In this document: positions 9,919 to 19,864 of the stretch, piece by piece
Numbering within the stretch: position 1 is the first letter of the stretch
Layout: each line of letters starts with the position of its first letter
NCBI GenBank assembly: GCA_048772705.1
Contig: JBLWGC010000015.1
Coordinates: 1-35,764 of the forward strand
Reading direction: 5' to 3'
Source of the DNA: Leidyana gryllorum EB-2025a
Lineage: Eukaryota; Apicomplexa
Length of the DNA: 35,764 nt
Notes under the pieces: generated by a model
Databases searched by the model: none
The model's input: the letters and a program-made list of their open reading frames with translations, nothing else
Told to the model about the DNA's origin: nothing
Translations under genes and position numbers: made by a program

Positions 9919-10929
9919 ATGGCCTTCACCCGTGCAATTTTCCTTGGCGCTTACTTGCCCTCTATCGTTCTGGCCCAACAGGGGCTCCTCTCTCTATTCA
10001 CTCCGCCGGTCCTGGAAGGTGCTGCAGCGGATGTTGAACAAACACCAGACTCTGCAGCAGCGGCTGTGGAACGGCTCTTTGGCCTTCCTTTCACCGACCT
10101 GCTGAAAATGCCTAATGGTCAGCCATTGACGGCACAGAACCTCCTAGCAGACCTGACGAGCTCGAACAATCCGATCAATGGGGCCATTCAAGCTGTGTGG
10201 CAAGAGTCTATCGATGCTAGGAAAGATTACTTGGCTGCTTTGTCCACGTTGATTGACGCTCCCTCTCAGGCGTTCAGATCAATGGCCGAGGAAGCAGAGA
10301 ATACAAAAAATCCTATCGGATCCCTCTGGCTCCGGCCCACTTCAGGCCTCCTGCAGCTCCTATCGTTCCCTCCGAACCTCATTTTGCGGCCTGCCAAAGC
10401 TGCCCTTGAGACAGAGGAGACTTTCCTGCACAGCACGGAGGCTGCTAACCCGGCCGAAATGTCGGGTCAACAAGCCCCTTCTCCGCTCCGCATGGTTGGG
10501 AATGGAATGCTCAATCCGATTAGATTGTTGATTCAGCCACTTCGCGTAGTAGAGAGTGTGTTCGGCAGAGCTTCTCGTGCTGCAGCGGGCGCACTTCATT
10601 CACTGGCTGAGGAGGAGAATGCGGGCGAGCCAGCCTCTCCTCCCGCTGACACAGAGGAAGAAGATTTCGAGCCGCAAAACATTGGGCCTCCGGGCACTGA
10701 GATTGAAGGCCAAGAAGTGGGCTTGAAGGCAGAGCCATTCTGGCCCGCACAGGATCCAGTGGAAACAGTACTGCTACCTGAGGCGGTGGATAAGGACCCC
10801 CCAGATGAGCCGCCGACGAACCCTCAGGTCGAAGCTTTGAAAGAGAAGATCAAAGCACAGCTCCGGGAGAAGGTGCTGAATGCTTGGGCTTCCTCGCTTG
10901 AGAGAGAATTCAGTTTGGAAGACGAATGA
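9919..10929 (+). CDS. Predicted secreted protein of unknown function with acidic, Pro-rich tail (336 aa)
   Basis: A single-exon frame. I chose the ATG at 9919, not the in-frame ATG at 9838, because it opens a signal peptide (MAFTRAIFLGAYLPSIVLA, then QQG). The longer start would bury that peptide behind 27 polar residues. After a Pro/Ala-rich start come helical Leu/Ala-rich stretches (LPFTDLLKM, IQAVWQESIDARKDYL). An acidic and Pro-rich segment follows (DTEEEDFEPQ), then a charged helical C-terminus (VEALKEKIKAQLREKVLNAW). No known domain is recognised. The stop is 46 bp before the ATG of the Vma12-like gene. Confidence 0.78.
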   Translation: MAFTRAIFLGAYLPSIVLAQQGLLSLFTPPVLEGAAADVEQTPDSAAAAVERLFGLPFTDLLKMPNGQPLTAQNLLADLTSSNNPINGAIQAVWQESIDARKDYLAALSTLIDAPSQAFRSMAEEAENTKNPIGSLWLRPTSGLLQLLSFPPNLILRPAKAALETEETFLHSTEAANPAEMSGQQAPSPLRMVGNGMLNPIRLLIQPLRVVESVFGRASRAAAGALHSLAEEENAGEPASPPADTEEEDFEPQNIGPPGTEIEGQEVGLKAEPFWPAQDPVETVLLPEAVDKDPPDEPPTNPQVEALKEKIKAQLREKVLNAWASSLEREFSLEDE

Positions 10930-10975
10930 CTTTTTTAATCGCCTATCAACTTTTTGACTGCGAACATCGCACGGA

Positions 10976-12227
10976 ATGATAGATCTACATGAAGTAAAGT
11001 CCGTACCCGGAGTGAAATCCAGTCTTGAAGAGGCATCTACTGAGGAAACTCTGGTCAACGAAGATCTTAGTACGATGACCGTGCGTAAACCACTGCATGA
11101 GGAAGCTGTAACAGAACCGTGCGCATCTCTAACGACCACCAAGTCCCGACAATCTCCCAAATCAGACTCCTTAGCCGACCACTTTCGGTCCAAAGATACC
11201 AGCAGCGTGCCTTCCTCCACCGGAGAGTTACCCAAGGTGTGGATGGAGATGGCAAGCAAGATTCGCCAAGCCGTAAAGACCCGACACACTGCGTCGCCGC
11301 ATTGTCAATCCACCCCCCGCCCCGAACCTTCGGCTAAACCGCCGCCGACTTCCGACTACATCCTTCACATTACAGACGAAATGCGGGAGGTCACTGAAGT
11401 CACCATGCAACGAGGTGACTTGACCCACAACAAGGCGGAAATCTCGCTGAATGAACTGATGAGTGCGGTACGTTGCAGTCGGACCCCGATACCTCACACA
11501 CACGAACATAATTGATCGAACGCATGGAAACACCTAATGTCTCTGTTTCCGAAGATTAGCACATGCTCTTGGGTACATTCTATTCGCAGGTTCAGAAATA
11601 CAATGAGTCCGATATTGAAGGACAGCGCGTTGACTTAGCTGGAATACTTCAACGAACTTATATTGTGCGCAAGGACGAGGTCTCTGCAGACCTGTATTTA
11701 GAAGGTTTGAAGCCTGCGGAAATACTGCGATTGCAAGGTTCGGAGCGTCGGTATCAAAGGATGATATCAAAGAACATGCCATTATTCAAGAAGTTGCGTG
11801 CGGCAGATGATTTGGAGCAGGATGTGCCCAATGGACTGGCGATTGAGTTGCGGGGATCTATGGCGTAAGCGTGTGTTTAAGGCCTAACGGCGGTCATAGG
11901 TGTTTGCAGAATGGCATTGAGTATGTTGGTGGGGCTATTCACCTCTTTCTTTTGCGGTTACTTTGGAGGCCCCTACGTGGGAGCGGATAGCCAATGGGCG
12001 GTAAGAGTTGTCGCGGCACGTTGGAGGTGATGATATACATGTCCTGGTCACAGAGAGCAGTGCTGGGTTTGGTCTTCACGATTGCCTTCCTGGTAGTGGA
12101 GATTTCCCTCATCTTAGTTCGGTACTCTAAACTCGACAGACTACAAGATTTGCGAAGGAAACGTAAGGAGCGGCGCAAAGAGCTCGCGCGACGGAGATAC
12201 GAAGAAAGTTCTACTAAGGAAACATGA
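10976..12227 (+). CDS. VMA12: Vma12/TMEM199-like V-ATPase assembly factor (4 exons, ~343 aa)
   Basis: Vma12/TMEM199 proteins act in the ER membrane to assemble the V0 sector of the vacuolar ATPase. My model uses exons 10976-11467, 11590-11864, 11910-12000 and 12054-12227. The family blocks are a short helix ending in an 'LHELLEGS'-like element (VDLAGILQRTYIV), then ERRYQRMISKN (family EEREYKRMTRNV), then two transmembrane segments (MALSMLVGLFTSFFCGYFGG and RAVLGLVFTIAFLVVEISLI). The tail is cytosolic and strongly basic (RRKRKERRKELARRR). The ~160-residue N-terminal region is polar and longer than in animal homologues. The first intron could also end at 11559, adding 10 residues. At 92-122 bp it is longer than its neighbours, so a separate upstream gene is a minor alternative. 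Confidence 0.75.
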
Positions 12228-12253
12228 TACAGACTAGCTAAGCGTTACAATCA

Positions 12254-14733
12254 TTATTGGAAGTCGGTCCTTCGTCGCTTGGCGGACTCACCACCGCCCA
12301 CATCTGCGTCAGCTGGGCGCTTACCTGGGTTTACGCTAGTGAGTAGTGAGTCGGAGGCTTCACTGCTCGTCGCAGGCATCGCTCCAACCCGCGACTGAGT
12401 CAATATGAATAGACAAGAGTCTTCGCCGTTGCGATTTCTTACCTGACGCCCGATCCGTATCTCAATGTTGTCGGTGGGACTCTTCTGGTGAAGTCGAAGG
12501 TCTCCGGCTGTAGCCAATACCAAGATGTGTTTCAGAGTGACGGCAGCTTGAATGCGAGTGCACCGACTCGGTGGAATAATTTCCGAGAATGTGGTATAGA
12601 CATCTTCAACGGGGGTGAGAGCGGCAGCTGCCTTGTTGTGCAGTAACTTTCCAATGAAACTGGAGAAGATGAGATCTGTGGGCAGAGGAAGGCAGTATGG
12701 GCGAACTTACCAGCGGAGGGTCCAAGTGTTAACTTCGTAGGCGCTTTCAGCACTCGTTACGGTCCCACGGGTGCCAACAGAAGGGACAGCTGGTTGAGGG
12801 GGTGACTCTCCCGAGCCGCCTGCGCTCTCGAAGGGAAGGGGAGAGGAAAAAACAGGGTGTTCGGCTGGGGTACCAGCAGCTTCCGAAGGAGCGGCGCCCA
12901 CCAACCGAAGTATACTTGAAATGTCATTACTTGAGGAGACGGAATCCAAGCGACAAGCGAAATCAGCAGTGGGGGGCTTCTCAGCCGAATCCACCACCGA
13001 AGAGTCCAGATTGTCAAAACTCATCTCGGAATCGCGATGACGACGACCGGGGTGATGAGGAGTGAGTATGGGAAGGTCGCCCATCGTCTCGCCGAGACTG
13101 CCGGCTCCGGTGATAGATTGCTCTGGTCGCACAGACCCGGTATCATCCTCCCAGCGAAAGACTTTGGAGTGGAGCATCCTAGATTTGATCGCCACCTGGA
13201 ATCTCTCTTCGAGCGATCGACACATCGCGGCGGTGAAGGGTAGCCATAGTGCGGGGATTGTGGTGGAGGCGCGACAGTCAAAGGTACGCGCTGGATACTC
13301 TGTTGAAGGGAACTTGTACAATACTCCGCCTCCTTCTGCGCATCTTACCGAGACATCCATTGCCTTCCACCAAACGGTGCTCGACCACCGATATGTTCTC
13401 GTCCCACAACGGTAGAAGTCGTTTTTCTTTGGACAGTGCGTCCTTCTTGCCAGTCTTCACGTGCTTCAGCTGAGCCTTGTCCTCGGGGGCGCCTGCTAAC
13501 CTATCAGAGAATAAGACTTCTTGCGCCGCCTGTTCTTGTTCAACTTCGCTCCTCCGTCTCAATCTGACAGAGGCGCCACCGTCGTTCTGTGGGCGGGCAG
13601 TCAGAGGATGCGCGAACAGCACTTCCTCCTCTTCGTCTTCCTCCGGCGCACTCTCAACCGGGGGCTCAGGCGCTCTGGGAGGCGTCACACCCAGCGGGAC
13701 CTCAACTCTCGGGGAAAGCTCGGGTACTGAGGGTATACTCGGGGACGCCCCCCCAGCGAAGAAAGCACTAATGTCATCACCCTCGTCTTCGACGATCAGA
13801 CCGTCCGGAGGGTCTTCTTCGTCCATCATCGATTCATCAGCGAGTGGTCCCGTCTTCAAACTGCTGTCCATCTGCGTCCATCATTGCATTGAGTGGAATC
13901 TCCTCCCTTCCTCACTTCTGATTGCAACAGAGACATCAGATTCTCTGTCTCCGGGTGGCACAGCCAGCTCATGTCCAGCTGGGCCGGGCGCTTCTCCAAT
14001 AATTGGAGGAGTTTGCGGGCCGGCTCAGCTGCGGCCGCGAGACCTTGAGGACGACCCCGAGGTAGAGAGCCCCCTTCTCGGTACTCTTCATCGCTGCCGT
14101 GCTCCGAATCTGTGTCGTCTTCAGCGGGACCTTCGGGGACGGGTCCACCGGTCCCACCCTCAGCACCCGTGGCAACAGGGCGACGCGTCCGCTGCGGTCG
14201 GCGTTTAGGACGCTCTTCGACCGACTCTTCCATGCCATCATCGACGGCATGGGCAGCGCGTAAAGGTTGGCGAACGGTGTTCTGCTCGATGACCTGCTCG
14301 GTTTCGGATTGTGTTACGCGGAGAGTGCCCTCGCGATTACGCGACTGAGGTACATACCTTCTGCAACATACTCTTGATTTGTTCACCAAAGCCTTCAATG
14401 TTCCAGTAGAGGATCTTACACAGGCCCAGAAGGATGGTCCCAGTTATCCGGGGATTGGTGAACAATAGGAAGAGGGGGTTTTCATTCTGTGGATGTTTGG
14501 GAGCCGGAGTGGTGCCGGCCTGTGTGGCTGCGAGTGCAGCTTGTATGATCTCGTGACAATCTTGGAGAACTTGGGGGGACAACAGAGGAATTCGATCCTT
14601 TGCGGAATGGGTTGGTAGCACACCCGCATTCCAGATCCGCCCAAGCGGTGCTGACACGCGTTCTGTGTATAATTGTGTGTGTAACACGCTTACTGGAGTC
14701 ATTGAAGCACGCAGGACGCGTAGTTGCCGCCAT
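12254..14733 (-). CDS. RAD21: Cohesin kleisin, Rad21/Scc1 (or Rec8) type (6-7 exons)
   Basis: Kleisins close the cohesin ring by binding SMC3 with the N-terminus and SMC1 with a C-terminal winged helix. Exons: 14733-14694, 14662-14358, ~14329 (or 14293)-13916, 13871-13349, 13299-12711 and 12659-12254. The N-terminus matches Rad21: RVSAPLGRIWNAG (family KGPLAKIWLAAH), then TGTILLGLCKILYWN (family SGHLLLGVVRIY). The C-terminus has the winged-helix signature: SRCTRIQAAVTLKHILVL, then GDLRLHQKSP. The middle is acidic, Ser/Pro-rich and disordered, as usual for the family. The first intron is only 31 bp. The second is 28 or 64 bp and not settled. A 48-bp stopless GT-AG segment (12395-12442) near the end may be an intron or coding. 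The protein ends in a basic NLS-like stretch (ESAKRRRTDFQ). Mitotic versus meiotic type cannot be decided. Confidence 0.85.
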
Positions 14734-14831
14734 TGCGCGAGTTTGACTGCTTTTCCTCAAACGAAGAAAAGTGTTGGGTTTAAGGGTTGTGAATTAACAC
14801 CTAAAGTTGTGTTGGTTGTTAGAGCACAAGA
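14734..14831. promoter_or_regulatory. 98-bp divergent spacer between the kleisin and fasciclin genes
   Basis: This short spacer sits between two start codons pointing apart, so it should hold both promoters and leaders. It is rich in T and G on the plus strand, with GGGTTTAAGGG near 14777. No standard core element is recognised. Confidence 0.45.
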
Positions 14832-15392
14832 ATGAAGGTTATTGCTGCGACTTTGTTGACCGCTCTCGCTGCGGGTGAGACGATCATGGAATGGCTGCTC
14901 AGCGGGGAACGCATTAGCCCCGAGCTGACCATGTCGCATGAGATTGCTGTCAAGATGGACCGACAACGTTTGAGCGGTCTTCTAGCCCAGGCTACAGGAG
15001 GATTGGTTATGGTCTTGCCGACCAACGACGCCTGGCTGGAGAAGATGGACCTTTACGAAAAGCTCATGGCCAACACCGCTGCTGCTGCCAAGCTGCGAAA
15101 TGACGTAGTATTCGCTGCAGGTGGTGAGATGGACCGAGTTGGAGGCTTTGATACTCTTCTTGAGTATGCTGAACAGAACGATGGTGTGGTGGATACCGCT
15201 TTCGGTACCCCCATCAAGATTGAATCTGACGGCAAGGCTTGCATTGCCGAGTACGACTCTGATTGGAATCTTGTGACTTCTCAGTGTTCCAATTTGCGTC
15301 TTCCTCCTCTGATGTTCGAGGATGGATCTTTGTACTTCACCGACAAGATTATTCTGCCAGACATCTTGGCCGAGGAAGCTGGCCTTGCGTGA
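14832..15392 (+). CDS. Secreted fasciclin (FAS1)-like domain protein (186 aa)
   Basis: An intronless frame that begins with a signal peptide (MKVIAATLLTALAAG). The rest looks like one FAS1 domain, a ~140-residue extracellular adhesion fold. It has a starting helix, then the H1-like motif GLVMVLPTNDAWLEKM (family 'TVFAPTNEAF'), then a helix (LRNDVVFAAGGEMD) in place of the family's 'vl.yHvv.g', then a strand-rich end (LPPLMFEDGSLYFTDKIILP; family 'a.ng.ihvid.vl.P'). No membrane anchor or GPI signal is obvious at the C-terminus, which ends AEEAGLA. A role in surface or matrix adhesion is inferred from the family. Confidence 0.7.
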   Translation: MKVIAATLLTALAAGETIMEWLLSGERISPELTMSHEIAVKMDRQRLSGLLAQATGGLVMVLPTNDAWLEKMDLYEKLMANTAAAAKLRNDVVFAAGGEMDRVGGFDTLLEYAEQNDGVVDTAFGTPIKIESDGKACIAEYDSDWNLVTSQCSNLRLPPLMFEDGSLYFTDKIILPDILAEEAGLA

Positions 15393-15574
15393 GCCTATCT
15401 ATTGCATAAACCAATATCGACTTAATATTCATCTAACCCTTACAACTGATCGTTAAGCCGTCGATTGTGGAAGCTCCGAGTACAACAGCTTCCGCATCTC
15501 ACTTTAGTAAACACTCAGCGCTTCATGATTGAGCATGTTCGAGCATGCGGACGTGTCTGGAGTGATCTTCCAGA

Positions 15575-16763
15575 ATGCACGCTGCAGTGAGGAAGTTGTG
15601 GACGAAGGTGTCCAGTCGATCAGCATCGAAGGAGATGACAGCTGGGTCCAGCGGTGACTTTAAGTCAGTCATCTCCAGAGATCGCTTGGCTTTCAAGCGG
15701 ACAATTGGAACAGGTGGGCTCTGGAAGAGAGACTGCCGACTACTTTTGCCCCAGGTTCATTCGGACGGGTCTATATTGCGGATGTCTTGGCTCGGCGGGA
15801 CTCTGATCCCAAGACTGTGGCTGTCAAACGGCTGACAAAGGCAACCCTCATCAAACAACAGCAAGTAGAACATATTCAATCGGAGAAGGCCATATTGCAG
15901 TCATTGCACCACCCATTCTGCGTTCAGTTATTGGGACACTATAAAGACGATGCCTATCTCTATCTGGTTTTGGAGCTCGTCGAGGGTGGGGAATTCTTCA
16001 CTTTCTTGCGACGCAAGCATGTGGTGGACTTTGACGCCGCCCAATTCTACGCTGCACAAGTAACGCTGATCTTCGAGTATTTACACGGACGGAACATCGT
16101 GTATAGGGACTTGAAGCCCGAAAATCTCTTGTTGGATGCCACTGGCTATCTCAAAATGACTGATTTTGGCTTTGCCAAGATCTGTCCTTATCGCACATAT
16201 ACCTTGTGTGGGACTCCTGAGTATATGGCTCCTGAGGTGCTCATCAACAAGGGCCATGGCAAAGCAGTTGATTGGTGGACTCTTGGAATTCTAATTTACG
16301 AGATGGTGTCGGGTTATCCCCCTTTCTATGACGAGGAGGTCATGAAGATCTACGAGAAGATTTTAGCCGGAAAGATCGTCTTCTCCCGCACCTTTGATAG
16401 GTAAGGTCACTCAAGTGTCTGGCTATCTTTGACTTGCTGCCACTTCTGTAGTCGAGCTAAAAGTTTGATAAAGAGACTGCTGGCACACGACTTGACCAGA
16501 CGATACGGAACACTGAAAGGTGGAGCTGAGGACGTCAAACAGCACAAGTTTTTCCACGGATTCGACTTTGTTAGTCTGTATCACCGCCAGACGCCTGCCC
16601 CCGAAGTGCCGGCTAAAAAGGTATGTGACAAGACCTTGAGGTCAGCCACTTTCATGTGTGTCTTTCGTGTGTGCAGGGCAATGAAGCGTTCTCTCATTAT
16701 GCCCCCGAGACGCATGAGGCCGAAAGGGTTATAGGGGCTGACGACCCTTTTTTGGGTTGGTAA
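15575..16763 (+). CDS. PRKAC-like: cAMP-dependent-type protein kinase catalytic subunit (AGC family; 4 exons, ~346 aa)
   Basis: A Ser/Thr kinase closest by eye to the PKA catalytic subunit. Exons are 15575-15713, 15755-16400, 16452-16620 and 16677-16763, with introns of 41, 51 and 56 bp. All core elements are present: Gly loop GTGSFGRV (rebuilt across the first intron), Lys in VAVKR, Glu in SEKAIL, YRDLKPENLL, DFGFAK, and the activation loop YTLCGTPEYMAPE with the PDK1-site Thr. These are followed by DWWTLGILIYEM and the AGC C-tail (HKFFHGFDFVSLYHRQTPAPEVP). The length matches PKA (~350 aa). Two differences are visible. The Trp before TLCGTPEY in PKA is Tyr here, and the C-terminus ends DDPFLGW rather than in the PKA FxxF. 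No N-terminal myristoylation signal is seen. PKG or another AGC kinase is a minor alternative. Confidence 0.93.
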
Positions 16764-17062
16764 AGTGGAGGGACTGCGCAACACATCATTGAAAAATAGA
16801 TTCTGCGATGGCAGTGCAAGTGGGTCGTCGTCAGGCAGACTGGTGGGAGGCCGACCTGTGTTCATTTGTATGCTTCCCGTTTTCTGTTATTGTGTCACAG
16901 GCCACAGTAACTGATATCGAACCAAGAAATTTGGTGTTCGTCACAGGAGGACTGAGAATGTTTGCTCGTCCAATCGTGCGGACCCCCTTTTCACGCAAGC
17001 GTGTAGGCACGTGCTCAGGGTTTAGTCTAGGGATTGAACGATTGTGCTCTCAATGTCATACT
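16764..17062. other. Convergent intergenic region between the kinase and a MORN gene
   Basis: These 299 bp separate the 3' ends of two genes transcribed toward each other. No coding exon, RNA gene or repeat is supported. It presumably holds the two 3' UTRs. Confidence 0.5.
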
Positions 17063-18432
17063 TCATTCAAGTCCGTGGGGTTTGCCCGACAAGAAATCGG
17101 TCATGCCTCCGGATGTAGGGTTCTCACCCACATCCACAGTGGCTTCAGGCACCGCATTGGCATCATCGGCTTCCTCGTCAACGACAACTTCTTCGCCCAG
17201 CCATTTGATGCGAACTCCATCCATAAATTGCCCTATTGAGAGTTGTTGATCAGTGTACACGACACGGCACGGCTTGGTGGGTGCTTACCTTCTCTGTAAA
17301 CGCCTCTGCGGCTATAGTACTTCGCTCGACCATTTTCGAGCCCATTTTTCCACTGACCTTCGTATTTGCGTCCATCTGGCCAAGTCATCACACCGAAACC
17401 ACTGCTCTTGCCATTTTCGTAGTGCCCTTGATACACTCTTCCATCAGTGAAGGTGAGTTTACCCTCGCCAGTTTGAGAGCTGCGTTTCCACTGGAATCGA
17501 CGAATTGAGAGAGATTGGCGACAACACATCTTTCATCTCACCTCTCCCTCGTAGACTTTGCCGTCGGCCCAGCGATATACACCATAACCTTCTATTTCGC
17601 CATTTTGGAATTCTCCCTCGTAGATGTCCCCATTGGGCGCGGTTAATCGACCTTGGCCATGCTGACGTCCTTTCCTGCACATCGGTTGTGAGAGGCAGTG
17701 GGGCGGAGGGAATATTACTCACTTGTACTCGCCCACGTACTCCATTCCGCTGCTTTGAATCTCGCGGCCACGGCCTTCTCGGCGGTCCTCCACGAAGGGG
17801 CCAAAGTACTTGGATCCATCAGCAAAGCTGTAAATACCATATCCGCAAGCTTTGCCCTCAACAAAAGCTCCCTCGAGTTTAGAGCCATCTTTGTTGGTGT
17901 AAATACCATATCCTACGGAATTACAGACGTTTCGAGGCAGTGTTCAGGGGGGCGGAAGGAGCAGTCTGGAGAGGGAAGGGGGTTTACCATGTGGTTTGCC
18001 CGCAACAAACTCTCCCAGATAGGAAGAACCATCAGCATAGCTCAGTTTGCCTATGCCGTGCTGCTTGCCGTTTTGCCATTTGCCGCGGTATTTCACCCCT
18101 TTGGGGAGCTCAACTTCATGGTCGGTCTCGTCGAGTTCGAAAACACGGCCGCCAAGTGCGTCCGAAGGGAACTCGAGCTCCATGGCCGAAGGAGCGGCGG
18201 CGGGTTCCGCAGCAGGCGCGGTCTCCACTTCCGCCACAGGCGAGGCGTCCGCTTCACCAGCGGTCTCTGACTTTTTGTCGCTGTACGCAGTGGGAGACTC
18301 GCCAGGGGTAGTGGCATTGTCGCCGGCATCCACTTGCGACCGCGGCTTGGTTTCGGGAGCAGCAGGTTCCTTTCCAACGCCAGCTCCGGTGGGGAGCTTG
18401 ATGTCATCAGGTTTAGAGCTACCGCACCCCAT
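17063..18432 (-). CDS. MORN-repeat protein A with N-terminal lipidation signal (5 exons, ~379 aa)
   Basis: Exons are 18432-17988, 17912-17723, 17674-17542, 17490-17289 and 17232-17063. The N-terminus MGCGSSK carries Gly2 for myristoylation and Cys3 for palmitoylation, so the protein is probably tethered to a membrane. A disordered acidic/Ala-rich region follows (to ~residue 115), then about nine MORN units (pattern YxGxWxxGxxxGxGxxxxxDG), for example YRGKWQNGKQHGIGKLSY and YEGEFQNGEIEGYGVYRW. It ends with YREGQFMDGVRIKWLGEE and an acidic tail. MORN repeats in protists serve as membrane-linked scaffolds at the cortex, cytoskeleton or basal complex. The specific role here is unknown. This is the last of three tandem MORN genes and shares intron positions with the other two. 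Confidence 0.88.
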
Positions 18433-18500
18433 TCTAGATAAGCGGCGAAAGAACTAGATCGAAATTTGAGTGATCCGCGGGAGACACTAAACTAAATTGT

Positions 18501-19712
18501 TCACACAGGTGGACCATCATCAGTGCGTGCGGGCAAGGGTTCTATTGGGTCACACTTGATTGGTTTGTCCGACAACCACTTGACACGAACGCCTTTCATC
18601 CAGGTCCCTGTTTTATCCCAGTGATCAAACAAACTATCCCAGCCAACAAAAAATCCTCACCTTCACGATACTCGCGGTCACTGGCGTAGTACTTGGCATT
18701 GCCGTCCACTTCACCTTGGTAGAACTGCCCATGAACTTGCACACCATTGGCATACTGCAAAACACCGCGCCCGTTCGGCCGACCTGAGCGGAATTGGCCC
18801 TGGTAAATCTGACCGTTGGGCCACCACTGAATCGCCTTGCCTTCTTGGACGCTCTTAACCCACTGTGTTTGTGCCCCATTTAGTCCAGTACCACCCCAAA
18901 CCAGGTCACTCACCTCGCCTTCGTATTTGCGGCCATCAGCCCACCAGTATGTGCCTTGTCCATCCAGCAATCCTTGTTTGAAGTTGCCAATGTACACGTC
19001 ACCAGCAGCTGTGGTCATCTTTCCCAGACCGGTCTTATGTCCCTCGACATAGTTGCCAATGAACACAACGCCATCAGGTTGGACCTCCTTGCCTCGACCA
19101 TTACGCTTGTCGTCTTTGAAATGTCCCAAGAATCTGCCACAACGACATTTTAGATCCTCTCCAGCGCCGGAGGACTTACACAGTGCCATTCGAAAAGACA
19201 TATTTGCCATAGCCGCAGGCTCGACCATTGACGTACTCCCCCTGATAGGTGGTGCCATCTTTGGCCTTGAAGTATCCCAGACCGTTTGGTTTCCCATCTT
19301 CAAACTCGCCAGTGTATGTCGTGCCATCGGGGTACGTCATCAAGCCAACTCCGTGTTGTTTGGTGGCCTTCCATTCACCCTTATACTTCATACCCTTAGC
19401 GAATTCACGCTCCTCAGCATCCTTGGGAACTTCGATCTTGCGGCCCTTAAAGGGGTCAGCCTCGAAGTCATCGCGGAAGGGATCATCCATGTCTACAGCT
19501 TTAGCCGCCACTGGAGCTGTCTCCTCCTCCTCGTCTTCGTCGTCCTCCTCCTCATCTTCGTCCTCTTCTTCCTCGTCTTCGTCCTCCTCGTCTTCCTCCT
19601 CCTCGTCTTCGTCTTCTTCCTCTTCCTCCTCGGCCTCTTCGTAGTCCTCGTCGTCCTCCTCAGGCTCTGCGCCGTGCAGAGGCTCGTCTATTTTCTTGCG
19701 GTAGATCGGCAT
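18501..19712 (-). CDS. MORN-repeat protein B with Glu/Asp-rich N-terminus (4 exons, ~353 aa)
   Basis: Exons are 19712-19180, 19133-18914, 18862-18661 and 18607-18501, with introns of 46, 51 and 53 bp. Unlike its neighbours, it starts MPIYRKK and has no myristoylation Gly. Residues ~19-66 are almost entirely Glu/Asp. A conserved pre-repeat block (GRKIEVPKDAEE...KGMKYKGEW) leads into about nine MORN units such as YTGEFEDGKPNGLGYF. The end (YREGTWMKGVRVKWLSDKP) is the same terminal motif as in protein A. The 51-bp intron at 18863-18913 is phase 0 and stop-free, so its retention would insert 17 residues. It is probably a tandem duplicate of proteins A and C, and the loss of the lipid signal suggests a different location. 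The stop lies 68 bp before the start of gene A. Confidence 0.88.
19515..19660. repeat. Simple-sequence tract coding poly-Glu/Asp
   Basis: An impure repeat of CCTCCT, TCTTCG and CTCGTC on the plus strand, read on the minus strand as long runs of GAG, GAA and GAC codons in MORN protein B. Such tracts vary in length by slippage, and the encoded acidic run may differ between strains. Read in the other direction it gives a poly-Ser frame, which is an artefact. Confidence 0.8.
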
Positions 19713-19864
19713 GGACGAGTTACGTTACACCAAAATGTGTTGACACCACCACGACATGCGGCGGATGGAAGGGTCGTTCGTCGAATGTTGGTATATTGCA
19801 AATCAGAAATCACAGAATATCCAATGTAGCGCTATGCGGCCCGACTTTGACTGACGAGGGGTCC

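Noticed and set aside
14770-14790. Telomere-like GGGTTTAAGGG string
   Set aside because: A single imperfect copy in a divergent promoter; no tandem array, so no telomeric or interstitial repeat call.
19249-19644. Poly-Ser open frame on the plus strand
   Set aside because: A shadow of the GAG/GAA/GAC tract in MORN protein B; no independent start, domain or splice support.
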